Shown here: positions 40,544 to 48,773 of the stretch, in pieces | Position numbering within the stretch: position 1 is the stretch's first letter | Layout of the letters: every line of letters starts with the position of its first letter | Source: Actinomadura macra NBRC 14102 | GTDB taxonomy: Bacteria > Actinomycetota > Actinomycetes > Streptosporangiales > Streptosporangiaceae | Direction: 5' to 3' | Assembly: GCF_001552215.1 (NCBI RefSeq) | Contig: NZ_BCQT01000004.1 | Span: 496,001 to 560,000, forward strand | DNA: 64,000 nt | Program-made: the position numbers and the translations under genes | Notes under the pieces: generated by a model | Databases searched by the model: none | Seen by the model: the letters and a program-made list of their open reading frames with translations, nothing else | What the model was told of the DNA's origin: nothing

Positions 40544-42784
40544 TCACTGCCCGAGCAGAGACCGGACCCGGACCCAGGCCATCAGCAGCAGCCGCTTCCA
40601 CTCCGGGTACAGCAGCCGGACGAACACCTCTTCCCTGACCTCCCTGACGCCTTGGCGGCGCGGCCCCGCATCCGCCCACCGCCGGACGATGTCCAGCACG
40701 ACCATCCGGCGTTTCAGATCAGCGACCTGCGGAGCGGACGCCGCCTGTGCCACCTGCTCGGGCGCCTGCGCGATCATCGCGACGATCCGCTTGCGCATCC
40801 GAGGGTGCGCCGCTGCCGCGTCCAGCCACAGCCCGAACGCCATCTCGAACTCCGGGTACGCGCCGGGCGACGCCGCCTCCGCGCCCACCGCCACACCCCA
40901 CGCGGGCGCGCACAGCATCGGGTCGATGGCGTCCTTACCAGTGAGAATGACCGGAATTCCCTCCGCGGTGACCTCACCGGTCAGCATGAGGAAGATGGCT
41001 GTTCCCACCGCCGCCGAAGACGGGTTGGGGTGTCCCGCCCACGTCAGCGCCGCCCGCAGGACGTACGGCCGGTACCCGCCGGCGGCCAGCCGCCGCGCCG
41101 CGTCCAGCAGCAGCGGATGCATGTGCCCACCGCAGGCCGCGAGCTGCTCCATCACCTCCAGCACGCTCCGCAGCCGCGTCCCGTCCGGGACGGGCTGCAT
41201 GCGCATCTCCCCCACCTGCTGCCCCGCCTGTTGCCGCACGGGAAGCGGCCGGTCGTGCTCGGCGAGCATGACCCGGAGCGCCACCCGGGCCCGGTGGAAC
41301 ATGTCCCGCTTGGAGGACAGGTGCACGGCGGACCGGCACCAGGTGAGCACGGTCTGGAAGACCTTCCCGGGGTGGAGCTCGGCGAGCGCCCGCACCACCT
41401 CGTACACCTCGTCCTGGACCTGCTCGTCCCCGTATGTGCCGAGGTGCTTGAGCCGTGTCAGCGCGATCGAGGTGTGGGTCTCCCCGAGCACCTGGCAGAC
41501 CCGCACCACCGTCAGCTTCAGCGTCTGCGACGTCCGCCGCTCGGTGGACCACGCGTAGAGCTGCCGCCGGACGCGTCCCCCGACCCGCTGGTGCAGGCAC
41601 GTCCTGGCGAGCGCGACATAGGAGAGGTCCGCGGAGTGGTGCACCGACGCCCACTCCGCCGCCTTCCGCAGGATCTTCTCCACCGCCTCGTGCTCGGCCG
41701 CGAGATCGGCGAACACCGCGACGAGCTTGTGCCGGAGCCCCTGCCTTAACTCCACCACCTCATCGGTGGGAAGCTCCGAGAGCCACGACAGCAGATCCAT
41801 CCGCGCGAGCGGGTAGTCGTCCCAGACGTGCTGGAGCACCGAGTCCGCGTAGCCCTGCCGCCGGAAGACGATCAGGTCGTCGACCCGGTCGGCGCCGAGC
41901 AGCTCGCTCAGCCCGGTGGACGGGCACCACGCGAGCCCCCCGCCCTCCATCTTGATCTTGAGCTGGCGTGACAGGGACATCGCCGCCCCGTACACGCTCG
42001 TCTCGTCCGCGGGCGCGATCGTCGCGGCGGCGATCATCAACGTCTGGTTCCGCAGGTCCCCGTTGGCCCCGAACCAGCCGCGCAGATGCTCGTCCCAGCC
42101 CCGGTAGGCCAGCTCCACCTCGCGCTCGTCGCCCCCCGCCGCGACGAGGTCGGCGAGGCGGCGCGCGTCGCCGGGCGTCGCGTCCTTCAGCAGCTCCGCC
42201 GCCCGCGGCCACTCCGGCCAGCCGCGCCCGACGCCGCGACGGGCGAGCCGCGTCCGGTAGACGGCGTCGGGCGCCGGCGGGTACACCGCCAGAACCGGCA
42301 GGAAGTCGGAGAACTCCCGCTGCTCCACCGGCGTCCCCACCACGAGCAGGAACCCGCCCGACGCGTGCACCGCCTCCAGGCAGGACCGCAGCCGCGACGC
42401 GTCCTCGTCACCCGCGCGGACGAGGTACCCGCACGGCTTGGCGGCGGCGATCTCCTCCACGTCGTCCTCGTCGGTGGAGAACAGCCGGATCGGCAGCTCC
42501 GGGCGCAGCCACCGCAGAGCCGCGACGGCCGTCGTCGTGACCCCCATCCCGGCCACGCCGGCGACCGCGACCGCGTGGTGCCGGTCGAGCGCGCCGACGA
42601 TCTCCTCATGGTTGAGGGCGGGCACGTAGCCCGCGACCCGGTCGGCGATCTCCCCCTCGGACAGCACCATCGACGGCCGCCCCCGGACGAACTGGAGCTG
42701 CGTCTGGATGAGGTCACCCGAGACCGTGTTACCGATCGCGTTCTGCCCGTCCCCGGTGACGGTCACATCGTCGAACTCCGTCAT
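40544..42784 (-). CDS. STAND/NLR-like protein with N-terminal signalling motif, 746 aa
   Basis: The first 30 residues carry GDGQNAIGNTVSGD (11-24), the same motif that ends the upstream cyclase-like protein. A P-loop-like sequence GVAGMGVTT follows at 76-84, with valine in place of the Walker A lysine. Then come a Rossmann-like NTPase region (FSTDEDDVEEIAAAK, GGFLLVVGTPVE), a winged-helix-like region and about 450 residues of helical repeats reminiscent of HEAT/TPR-type sensor domains. The ATG is joined to the upstream stop as TGATG. I infer an NLR-type sensor that recruits the cyclase-like partner by motif templating. No homologue was identified by search. Confidence 0.65.
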   Translation of the reverse strand: MTEFDDVTVTGDGQNAIGNTVSGDLIQTQLQFVRGRPSMVLSEGEIADRVAGYVPALNHEEIVGALDRHHAVAVAGVAGMGVTTTAVAALRWLRPELPIRLFSTDEDDVEEIAAAKPCGYLVRAGDEDASRLRSCLEAVHASGGFLLVVGTPVEQREFSDFLPVLAVYPPAPDAVYRTRLARRGVGRGWPEWPRAAELLKDATPGDARRLADLVAAGGDEREVELAYRGWDEHLRGWFGANGDLRNQTLMIAAATIAPADETSVYGAAMSLSRQLKIKMEGGGLAWCPSTGLSELLGADRVDDLIVFRRQGYADSVLQHVWDDYPLARMDLLSWLSELPTDEVVELRQGLRHKLVAVFADLAAEHEAVEKILRKAAEWASVHHSADLSYVALARTCLHQRVGGRVRRQLYAWSTERRTSQTLKLTVVRVCQVLGETHTSIALTRLKHLGTYGDEQVQDEVYEVVRALAELHPGKVFQTVLTWCRSAVHLSSKRDMFHRARVALRVMLAEHDRPLPVRQQAGQQVGEMRMQPVPDGTRLRSVLEVMEQLAACGGHMHPLLLDAARRLAAGGYRPYVLRAALTWAGHPNPSSAAVGTAIFLMLTGEVTAEGIPVILTGKDAIDPMLCAPAWGVAVGAEAASPGAYPEFEMAFGLWLDAAAAHPRMRKRIVAMIAQAPEQVAQAASAPQVADLKRRMVVLDIVRRWADAGPRRQGVREVREEVFVRLLYPEWKRLLLMAWVRVRSLLGQ

Positions 42785-43536
42785 CAGCGCCCCTGGTGGA
42801 AGTCGCCGCCGACCGTGTTCCCGATGGCGTTCTGGCCGTCGCCGCTGATGGTGATGCCGCTGATCGACGGCCCGGCCTGCGCGGGCGGCGGGACGGGCGC
42901 GCGCCCGGGCTCGGGCTCGGGACTCGCCGGAAGCGGCTCGGTGACCCGCGACGGCTCGGGCACGTACAGGTAGGCGGGCCGCTCGAACTGCTTCACCTTG
43001 ATCGGCACCTCGCTGAACTGGCTCTCGCGCAGCCCGGTCCTGCCGCCCGCGACATAGACGCTGAACAGCTCCGCCGACAGCAGGAACGCCGCGAACGTGA
43101 CCTCCGGGTCGCTGCCGGTCAACGCGTCCCGCAGCGGCTGCCCCTCCACGAGCCGGTTGACGTCGACGGTCGCGGTGGAGATGCCCGCCGCGCCCGGTCG
43201 CTCGTCGTCCACGAGCCCGACGTGCAGCGCCACCCGCAGCCGCAGCCGCATCCCCCGCGCGCGCAGCTTCGGCGCGGACGCGGCCAGCTCGTCCTGGAGC
43301 TTGCGCGGGAACGGCTCGACCAGCCGCGACACCGCCTCATGCGGCAGCACCGCCAGGACACCGTCGCCGGTGCTCTGCACGAACCGGGCGGCCTTCCAGG
43401 TGTCACCGAGCCCGCTCTCCTCGAAGGCCACCGCGAGCACGCGCCGGATCTCCAGGTGCAGGCGCGGCAGCTGCACATCGCTGTGCGCGCTGAACTTCTC
43501 GGCGTCGACGACGAGCAGGGCGCGAAAGGATTCCAT
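42784..43536 (-). CDS. Nucleotide-cyclase-like protein with C-terminal signalling motif, 250 aa
   Basis: Residues 5-195 resemble a class III nucleotide cyclase: RALLVVDAEKFS with the first metal aspartate (D11) and STGDGVLAVLP with the second (D58), then RLRLRVALHVGLV and VDVNRLVEG. The substrate-specifying lysine position holds Q54 and the transition-state arginine after the asparagine is missing, so activity may be altered or lost. A Pro/Glu linker (about 198-225) leads to the last residues, GDGQNAIGNTVGGD (232-245), matching the N-terminus of the next protein. This is the usual position for a templating motif on an effector. Start ATG at 43536 behind GGAG. Confidence 0.68.
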   Translation of the reverse strand: MESFRALLVVDAEKFSAHSDVQLPRLHLEIRRVLAVAFEESGLGDTWKAARFVQSTGDGVLAVLPHEAVSRLVEPFPRKLQDELAASAPKLRARGMRLRLRVALHVGLVDDERPGAAGISTATVDVNRLVEGQPLRDALTGSDPEVTFAAFLLSAELFSVYVAGGRTGLRESQFSEVPIKVKQFERPAYLYVPEPSRVTEPLPASPEPEPGRAPVPPPAQAGPSISGITISGDGQNAIGNTVGGDFHQGR

Positions 43537-43599
43537 AGGTGCTTCTCTCCAAGGGATCGACAGATCCCACCAACCCTGGAGAAAGCTGGCCGCCTTCTG

Positions 43600-43615
43600 T
43601 GTCTGAAATCAGACA
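43600..43615. promoter_or_regulatory. 16-bp palindrome TGTCTGAAATCAGACA, candidate Crp/Fnr-type site
   Basis: The element has perfect 7-bp arms (TGTCTGA and TCAGACA). Read as TGTCT-N6-AGACA it has the 5-6-5 geometry of CRP sites (TGTGA-N6-TCACA). It lies 64 bp upstream of the cyclase-like gene and overlaps the stop codon of the Crp-type regulator, so the regulator could control the two downstream genes. The AT-rich centre makes a terminator less likely. Confidence 0.5.
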
Positions 43616-44265
43616 GACCCGTGTCCCGATTCGGCCAGTGCCCGCAGGCCGGGCAGGTCCACGATGACGATCCGGCGCCGCGCGGTCATGACCAGCCCCC
43701 GCTCGCGCAGCCGCGCCAGCTCGGCGGCGACCACGCTCCGCGACAGCCCCACGGCCTGCCCGATCTCCGTCTGCCCGAGCCCCACGTCCACCGGGTCACC
43801 CGTCGCCGCCACGGCCAGCCGCACCAACGCCCGCGCCACCCTCGGCCCGGCGGGCAGCGCGGCGGTCTCGGCCCGCCACGTCTCCCCTTCGCGGATACGC
43901 CGCAGGGCCCGCCGCAGCAGCTCGTCCCGTACCCCGGCCGACTGCGTCAGCAACCGGAACCGCTCAGCGGTCACGACCCGCGCGACGCACGCATCGACGG
44001 CCACCACCGTCGCGGACCGGTCGTCCTCACCGAGCACCGCCATCTCGCCGAGCAGCTCACCCGGCCCGCGGACGGCCAGCAGCAGCACCTCGCCCTTCGG
44101 CAGCGTGAGCGAGACCTTGACCCGCCCCGACACCAGGAGGAGGACATGGGTCGGCGGATCGCCCTGCCGGAGCACGACCTCCCCGGCCCCGAACCGCCGC
44201 TCGCTCCCCGCCGAGACGAGCCGCTCCCACACGCGCCCCGAGACGTCCACACCTCTGTCTCCCAC
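43609..44265 (-). CDS. Crp/Fnr family regulator with cyclic-nucleotide-binding domain, 218 aa
   Basis: The N-terminal beta-roll contains GEVVLRQGDPPTHVLLLVSG and the phosphate-binding cassette GELLGEMAVLGEDDRSATVV; E74, R83 and S84 correspond to the cAMP-contacting residues of E. coli CRP. The C-terminal winged helix contains VGLGQTEIGQAVGLSRSVVA. No FNR-type cysteines are seen. The GTG at 44265 follows GAGGG; a GTG at 44250 with GGGAG upstream is an alternative. It lies directly upstream of the cyclase-like gene, suggesting a response to a nucleotide made or sensed by that system. Confidence 0.87.
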   Translation of the reverse strand: MGDRGVDVSGRVWERLVSAGSERRFGAGEVVLRQGDPPTHVLLLVSGRVKVSLTLPKGEVLLLAVRGPGELLGEMAVLGEDDRSATVVAVDACVARVVTAERFRLLTQSAGVRDELLRRALRRIREGETWRAETAALPAGPRVARALVRLAVAATGDPVDVGLGQTEIGQAVGLSRSVVAAELARLRERGLVMTARRRIVIVDLPGLRALAESGHGSV

Positions 44266-44313
44266 ACCAGCCCTCGTTACGCCCCAAGAACCGAAAGAGA
44301 CATCTGGCGGTTC

Positions 44314-44529
44314 CTACTGATCCGTTGACGAGGCACTCCCCTTCACAAGCCGCAAAACCTCGGTCATCGCGTCCAGCACGGGCGCGCTCGGCGCCCCGGG
44401 GCGGCCGCCGCACCACGAGCTCGATCACAGCGAACTTGGCCGCCGCCCGGACGTCGGGCCTGCCGCAACAGGTGGAGACGCAACTCGTTCTCGTCGACGT
44501 CCAGCCCGATGGATGCGAGCACCTGTGCG
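44314..44529 (-). pseudogene. Frameshifted 3' remnant of an unidentified gene
   Basis: Three coherent protein pieces appear in succession but in different minus-strand frames: SDAQVLASIGLDVDENELRL, then DVRAAAKFAVIELVVRRP, then VLDAMTEVLRLVKGSAS before a stop at 44314-44316. Their order and amino-acid pattern suggest one ancestral protein broken by at least two frameshifts. The upstream part is absent, replaced by the flavoprotein gene whose stop lies exactly at the junction. I cannot name the family. Confidence 0.5.
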
Positions 44530-45648
44530 TCAGAGTCGCTCGAAACGGAAGGGGGCGAGGGTGTCGGTGTGGTCCTCGCCGAGGGCCTCGCCCGCGACCA
44601 GGTCGCCGGCGTGCACGCACAGGGTCGCGCCGCTGTGGGAGACGGCGAAGTGGAAGTTGGGGAGTTCGGCCACCCGCCCCAGCACCGGCAGGCCGTCGCC
44701 GGGAATGGGCCGCTCGCCCACCCGGACGCTCTCCACCGTCGCGGACCGGATCGCCGGGTAGATCGCGCGACCCGCCTCCATGACCTCCTCGACCGCCGAT
44801 GGCTCGACGCTGATCTCGCCGTTGGCGGACACCCGCACGGCATCGTCGATCTCGGCCGTGTGCAGCAGCAGCCGTCCGGCACCGTCCGGGCGCAGGTGAA
44901 CGCGCGGGGCGTGGACGACGCAGGACACCGACACTGCGACGGGCGAGGTGTAGATGAGCACGCCGCGGGTGTTGCGCATCGGCAACTCCAGTCCGGCCAG
45001 CTCGGCGATCCGGCCCGCCTGCGGGCCGGCACAGTTCACGACCGCGTCCGCGGGCAGCCGCCGCCCCGAGGCGAGCCGGACGGCGCGCACCTTGCCGGCG
45101 GCCACCTCCACGTCGGTGACGGCGACGTTCCGCACCAGCTCGGCCCCGCTGGACACCGCGCTCGCCAGCAGGTGGCCGACCAGGCGAGCCGGCTCGATCC
45201 AGCCTTCGCGCGGGAAGAAGGCGATCTCGTCCGGTAGCTGCGCCGGGTCGATGTCCGGTTCGAGGTCGAGCGCCTCCGCGCGGGTGAGCCAGTGCGCCTG
45301 GTATCCGTAGTCGAGGACGCCGTCGACCTTTTCACGCAGTTTCGCGCTGCCGGCGTCGTCGTCGGCCCATTCGAGGTTTCCACCCTCGTGGTACCAGTCG
45401 GCGCGTGGACGCACGGCCGCCAGCCTCCGGTGGGCCTCCATGCTCGCGACATTGAGGTCGTGGTAGGCCCGCGGCTTCTTCCCGCAGGAATTGGTCCAGG
45501 AGAATGTCGCACCGGAGGTGCCGCTCGCGGGCGCACCGGCGTCCACGACCACCACGCGGGCGCCTCGCCGCGCCAAGGAGTCGCTCACCGCCGCGCCGTA
45601 GACCCCGGCCCCCACGACCACAACGGTTTCGACCCTGTTTTCAAGCAT
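44530..45648 (-). CDS. FAD-dependent amine/amino-acid oxidase (DAO family), 372 aa
   Basis: The N-terminal dinucleotide-binding motif VVVVGAGVYGAAVSDSLARRG with VVVVDAG at the end of the second strand identifies an FAD enzyme of the DAO (glycine/sarcosine oxidase-like) family. Further marks are TSGATFSWTNSC, NCAGPQAGRIAELAGLELP and the C-terminal GDGLPVLGRVAELPNFHFAV with HSGATLCVHAG. The ATG at 45648 is where the FAD motif begins; the longer frame has no ribosome-binding site. Substrates in the family are secondary or primary amines and amino acids. The gene stands alone. Confidence 0.86.
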   Translation of the reverse strand: MLENRVETVVVVGAGVYGAAVSDSLARRGARVVVVDAGAPASGTSGATFSWTNSCGKKPRAYHDLNVASMEAHRRLAAVRPRADWYHEGGNLEWADDDAGSAKLREKVDGVLDYGYQAHWLTRAEALDLEPDIDPAQLPDEIAFFPREGWIEPARLVGHLLASAVSSGAELVRNVAVTDVEVAAGKVRAVRLASGRRLPADAVVNCAGPQAGRIAELAGLELPMRNTRGVLIYTSPVAVSVSCVVHAPRVHLRPDGAGRLLLHTAEIDDAVRVSANGEISVEPSAVEEVMEAGRAIYPAIRSATVESVRVGERPIPGDGLPVLGRVAELPNFHFAVSHSGATLCVHAGDLVAGEALGEDHTDTLAPFRFERL

Positions 45649-45826
45649 GCCGATCACCCCGTCCCCGGACCGGCCACCCGTGGCACGAGTGGACCGTTTC
45701 CAAACCATCGTGTGGTGACGGGCACGTGTTGCAAGATGCAGGGGGTCGTGCCCGAATCCGGTCACACGTCTCTGGTCGACCAGGCCCGTCGGCTGACCGA
45801 GAAGGCCACCGATGGCGCCGGGGCGT

Positions 45827-46933
45827 TCAGCTGATGTCGCTCGGGGCCGGGCCGTCCGGGGGTGCGGGGTCGTTCTTTGCAGAGCCCCGGAGCCGGGATT
45901 TGACGGCCTCGGCGGTTTGCGGGTCCAGTGGAGGACCTGCTTCGCCTTGCTCGGCTGAGGGGGGTCGGCGTTGCCGTTCCAAGGCGCTCACCAGCAGTGC
46001 TTCTGTGACGACGGTCTTGCGACGGGCGGCGCCGATGGCAGCGGTTATGACGGACAACTTGATGTCGCGGCCACTGACGCCATCGATGCTCGCCAAACGG
46101 TCGATGGAGAGTTCCGGGTCGACGGGCAGGCCCGGGACCAGATGGGCTTCCCAGATCCTGCGACGGGTCGGAAGGTCGGGGAGCGTGAACTCGATATTGA
46201 GCAGACGGGACTCCATCGCCGTGTCGTAGCTGTGCGGAAGGTTGCTCGCGAAGATCGCCAGACCGTCGAAGGCGTCCAGCGCCATGAGCAGTTCGGTGCG
46301 CATGGAGTTGATGGCGCTTTCGGCGGCCTGCTCGGGCTGGGCGAACCGGCGGGACAGCAGGGACTCCGCCTCGTCGATGAAGACGATGGCGTCCTGCTCC
46401 TTCGCCGAGTCGAAGAGCGCGACGATGTTCTTGGGGCCGTCGCCGTGGTACTTGCTTTCCAGCTCCGAGAGCCGGCTGAGCAGGATCTTCTTTCCGAGGC
46501 GGCTCGCCGCGGCGTGCGCCGCCATCGTCTTGCCGGTACCGGGCGGGCCGCGGAAGTTCACCGCGACCGAGGGGTGCGGCTCGATCGCGCGGAGCCCCCA
46601 GGTGTCGAACACCAGCGGGGCGACCTCGACGAAGGCGATGCAGTCGAGCAGCCGTTCCTCGATTTCCCTGGTGAGCAGCAGCTTGTCGAAGGTGTGGAGC
46701 GGGTCCGTCGCGATGAAGCGGGGGCCCTGCCGCGCCGAGACCGCGTCCGGGCCGGGCGGCCGCACCTCACCGTAACTGGCCACAAGCTGAAATGAGCCTG
46801 GCCGTTGCCTTTGCGTGAAGGCCCCGATGAGGCTGTGCATGCGCGTTCTCAGGAGGTCCACTTCTTCCTTGGGGACACCTGGAATCACGCCTTCGAGACT
46901 CAGTCTCTTCGTGTCGTTCCTGGAACTGAACAA
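45827..46933 (-). CDS. AAA+ ATPase, Cdc48/FtsH-like, 368 aa
   Basis: A single AAA+ module (about residues 90-300) has Walker A GPPGTGKT, Walker B in DAIVFIDEAES, a sensor-1-like FASNLPHSYDTAMESRLLNI with a candidate arginine finger, and the C-terminal lid ending SGRDIKLSVITAAIGAARR. The N-terminal 90 residues are unique, perhaps for substrate binding, and the C-terminal tail is polar. The assigned start is TTG after GGGGA; a GTG about 15 codons later is possible. It ends a run of four same-strand genes whose other products are small and partly membrane-bound, suggesting membrane-associated remodelling (inference). Confidence 0.85.
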   Translation of the reverse strand: MFSSRNDTKRLSLEGVIPGVPKEEVDLLRTRMHSLIGAFTQRQRPGSFQLVASYGEVRPPGPDAVSARQGPRFIATDPLHTFDKLLLTREIEERLLDCIAFVEVAPLVFDTWGLRAIEPHPSVAVNFRGPPGTGKTMAAHAAASRLGKKILLSRLSELESKYHGDGPKNIVALFDSAKEQDAIVFIDEAESLLSRRFAQPEQAAESAINSMRTELLMALDAFDGLAIFASNLPHSYDTAMESRLLNIEFTLPDLPTRRRIWEAHLVPGLPVDPELSIDRLASIDGVSGRDIKLSVITAAIGAARRKTVVTEALLVSALERQRRPPSAEQGEAGPPLDPQTAEAVKSRLRGSAKNDPAPPDGPAPSDIS

Positions 46934-47005
46934 TGATCATTCCCCTGTTATCATCGAAGGCGTTGTTCAGGGAATGGTCCGGGCTTTCGGCAGGGCACGA
47001 GACCG

Positions 47006-47365
47006 TCACTGGTAGATGACGAGCCCTTGTCCTTCCTCATGGTGCTGGACGATCGTCCTATCGGGCTTCCTGTTACTGGCCATGGCCCGAGCGTCGACGA
47101 TCTCGTCGGCCTCTGGGTCGTAGAACCCCTGCACGATGCGGGTCTTCTCGGGCCGCTGGTCAAAGATGCCGCTCACCTCGACGTACTGCCGGTTGGCGAT
47201 GCGCTCGGCGAGGGTGAACGCGATGACCTCGGAACTCTCCGCCTTGATGCGCCCCCGAGCACGGAACCACTGGGTGATCCTCTCGGCGGTGATCGCAAGG
47301 ACGACCACCCCGAGTCCCCCGAAGAAGGCGATCGCCGCGGCGATCGTGAAGGGATCCATCGTCAC
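47006..47365 (-). CDS. Small membrane-anchored protein, 119 aa
   Basis: The GTG at 47365 follows GGAAAGG. Residues 7-27 form one membrane helix (FTIAAAIAFFGGLGVVVLAI), followed by a soluble cytoplasmic domain with AESSEVIAFTLAERIANRQY, RIVQGFYDPEADEIVDARAM and a final EEGQGLVIYQ. I do not recognise the domain. It lies between the 49-residue membrane peptide and the AAA+ gene and may anchor or regulate the ATPase at the membrane. Confidence 0.72.
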   Translation of the reverse strand: MTMDPFTIAAAIAFFGGLGVVVLAITAERITQWFRARGRIKAESSEVIAFTLAERIANRQYVEVSGIFDQRPEKTRIVQGFYDPEADEIVDARAMASNRKPDRTIVQHHEEGQGLVIYQ

Positions 47366-47404
47366 ACGTACCTTTCCGCGGTGCGAAATGCTCTTCTCGA
47401 CGCG

Positions 47405-47554
47405 TCAGCGGCGTCTGCGGAACCACCCGGCGATCTGCTTGTCGTCGATCTCGTCATCGCGGCGTTTCGCCCACTGGACGAGCAGCCACAACACCAGGCA
47501 GGCGAACGTCAGGCCGACAAGGGTGCCGAGCAGAATCTTTATGGCCAGCAGCAT
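47405..47554 (-). CDS. Small membrane protein, 49 aa
   Basis: The frame reads MLLAIKILLGTLVGLTFACL and continues through a long hydrophobic helix to WLLVQWAKRR, ending in a charged tail with DDEIDDKQ and WFRRRR. One transmembrane segment with a cytoplasmic charged tail is clear. It lies 13 bp after the upstream gene and 39 bp before the next, so it belongs to the AAA+ operon. It has no recognised family; small membrane partners are common for AAA+ complexes. Confidence 0.7.
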   Translation of the reverse strand: MLLAIKILLGTLVGLTFACLVLWLLVQWAKRRDDEIDDKQIAGWFRRRR

Positions 47555-47567
47555 GGCGTCCCTGTGC

Positions 47568-47999
47568 CTATCTGAAGATGACCAGATCCGAGTTTGTGAA
47601 CTTGCCGGCCAGTTCGTCGTCGAGCGACCGGGCCACGATGGCCTTTCCGTGCGGACGGCCGTCCCCCTGCACGACGATCTGGTCCTTCCGGTCCAGGAAC
47701 ACCTGGAAGATCAGGTGCCCGCCCGGGTGCGGTCGGCGCAAAAGGGCCCCCGCGGTGATGCTGGGGTCGCCCGGGTGATCCCGGGAGAAGGAGCGCACGG
47801 CATCGGCGAAGGTGAAGAGCGATATCTCGATGGGCTTGCCCGCCTTGCTCACTTTGGGAAAGATGCGATCAAGCTCTTCGGCAATCGTGACCAGCGCCCC
47901 CGGTATGGCACTGATCACATCGCTTCCGAGAACGCCCTCGGGGCCCGCCTCGGCCCGGCTCTCATCTCCGGAATCGCCCCGCCCGGTACGTCTGATCAT
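47568..47999 (-). CDS. Hypothetical protein, first gene of the AAA+ operon, 143 aa
   Basis: The ATG at 47999 follows GGGGAGG; the longer frame lacks such a signal. The N-terminus is polar and probably flexible. A folded part (residues about 35-143) includes AIPGALVTIAEELDRIFPKV, ISLFTFADAVRSFSRDHPGD, RPHPGGHLIFQVFLDRKDQI and the last TNSDLVIFR. The last half looks like a small beta-rich domain. No family is recognised. A divergent intergenic region of nearly 300 bp upstream probably holds the operon promoter. Confidence 0.7.
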   Translation of the reverse strand: MIRRTGRGDSGDESRAEAGPEGVLGSDVISAIPGALVTIAEELDRIFPKVSKAGKPIEISLFTFADAVRSFSRDHPGDPSITAGALLRRPHPGGHLIFQVFLDRKDQIVVQGDGRPHGKAIVARSLDDELAGKFTNSDLVIFR

Positions 48000-48293
48000 T
48001 TTACCTCCCCACAGCAAATGATCCGCTGAAGGCAAAGTAGCCCACTTTTACGACCACTCACCTCCCGGCACCCCGATTGACCAATGACCGAATGCGGCCT
48101 AGATCAGAAATTTGCCCCATTCACCAAGTTTCGGTCATCCCCTAATCTGGGAAAGTGCCCGCTACACTCAGACACGTGCGCGGACGCTGCGGTCGGCTCT
48201 GGCCGCCGTTGGCAGGCGAGCCACCAGGGCGGATTAACGAGCGAGCGGCGTGCGTTGCGGCTACACGGACCAAACCCCGACGAAAGAGGACCC

Positions 48294-48698
48294 ATGCTGT
48301 TCGGTGACGAGCATGTGCGCCGCTACGAGGAGACCAACGGTGAGGTCGGACACGACTGGGAGAAGGGTGCGCCCATCCTCATCCTGACCACCAAGGGCCG
48401 CAAGACCGGCGAGGACCGCAAGTTCGCGTTGATCTACCAGGAGCACGAGGGCAACTACGTCATCGTGGCGTCCAAGGGGGGTGCTCCCGTTCACCCGGGC
48501 TGGTACCTGAACCTGCAGGCCGACCCCGAGGTGCGGGTCCAGGTGAAGGCCGACAAGTTCACCGCGCGGGCGCGCACCGCCGACGGCGCCGAGCGAGCCG
48601 AGTTGTGGACGAAGATGGCCGCCGTGTGGCCGGACTACGACGAGTACCAGAAGAAGACCGACCGCGAGATCCCGGTAGTCGTGCTGGAACGGGTCTGA
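48294..48698 (+). CDS. Deazaflavin (F420)-dependent nitroreductase family protein, 134 aa
   Basis: The split beta-barrel of the DDN family is recognised by GAPILILTTKGRKTGEDRKF near residues 25-44, YVIVASKGGAPVHPGWYLNL and the C-terminal WPDYDEYQKKTDREIPVVVL. These motifs bind coenzyme F420, which actinobacteria make. The ATG follows AAAGAGGA. Members reduce or detoxify quinones and nitro-compounds in mycobacteria. The gene stands alone after a 294-bp divergent region. Confidence 0.9.
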   Translation: MLFGDEHVRRYEETNGEVGHDWEKGAPILILTTKGRKTGEDRKFALIYQEHEGNYVIVASKGGAPVHPGWYLNLQADPEVRVQVKADKFTARARTADGAERAELWTKMAAVWPDYDEYQKKTDREIPVVVLERV

Positions 48699-48773
48699 CG
48701 CACCGGACGGGTGATCGCGGATAATGGCCGCGATCACCCCGATCGTCCCTGCACGCCCTGGTCCATGCCCCCG

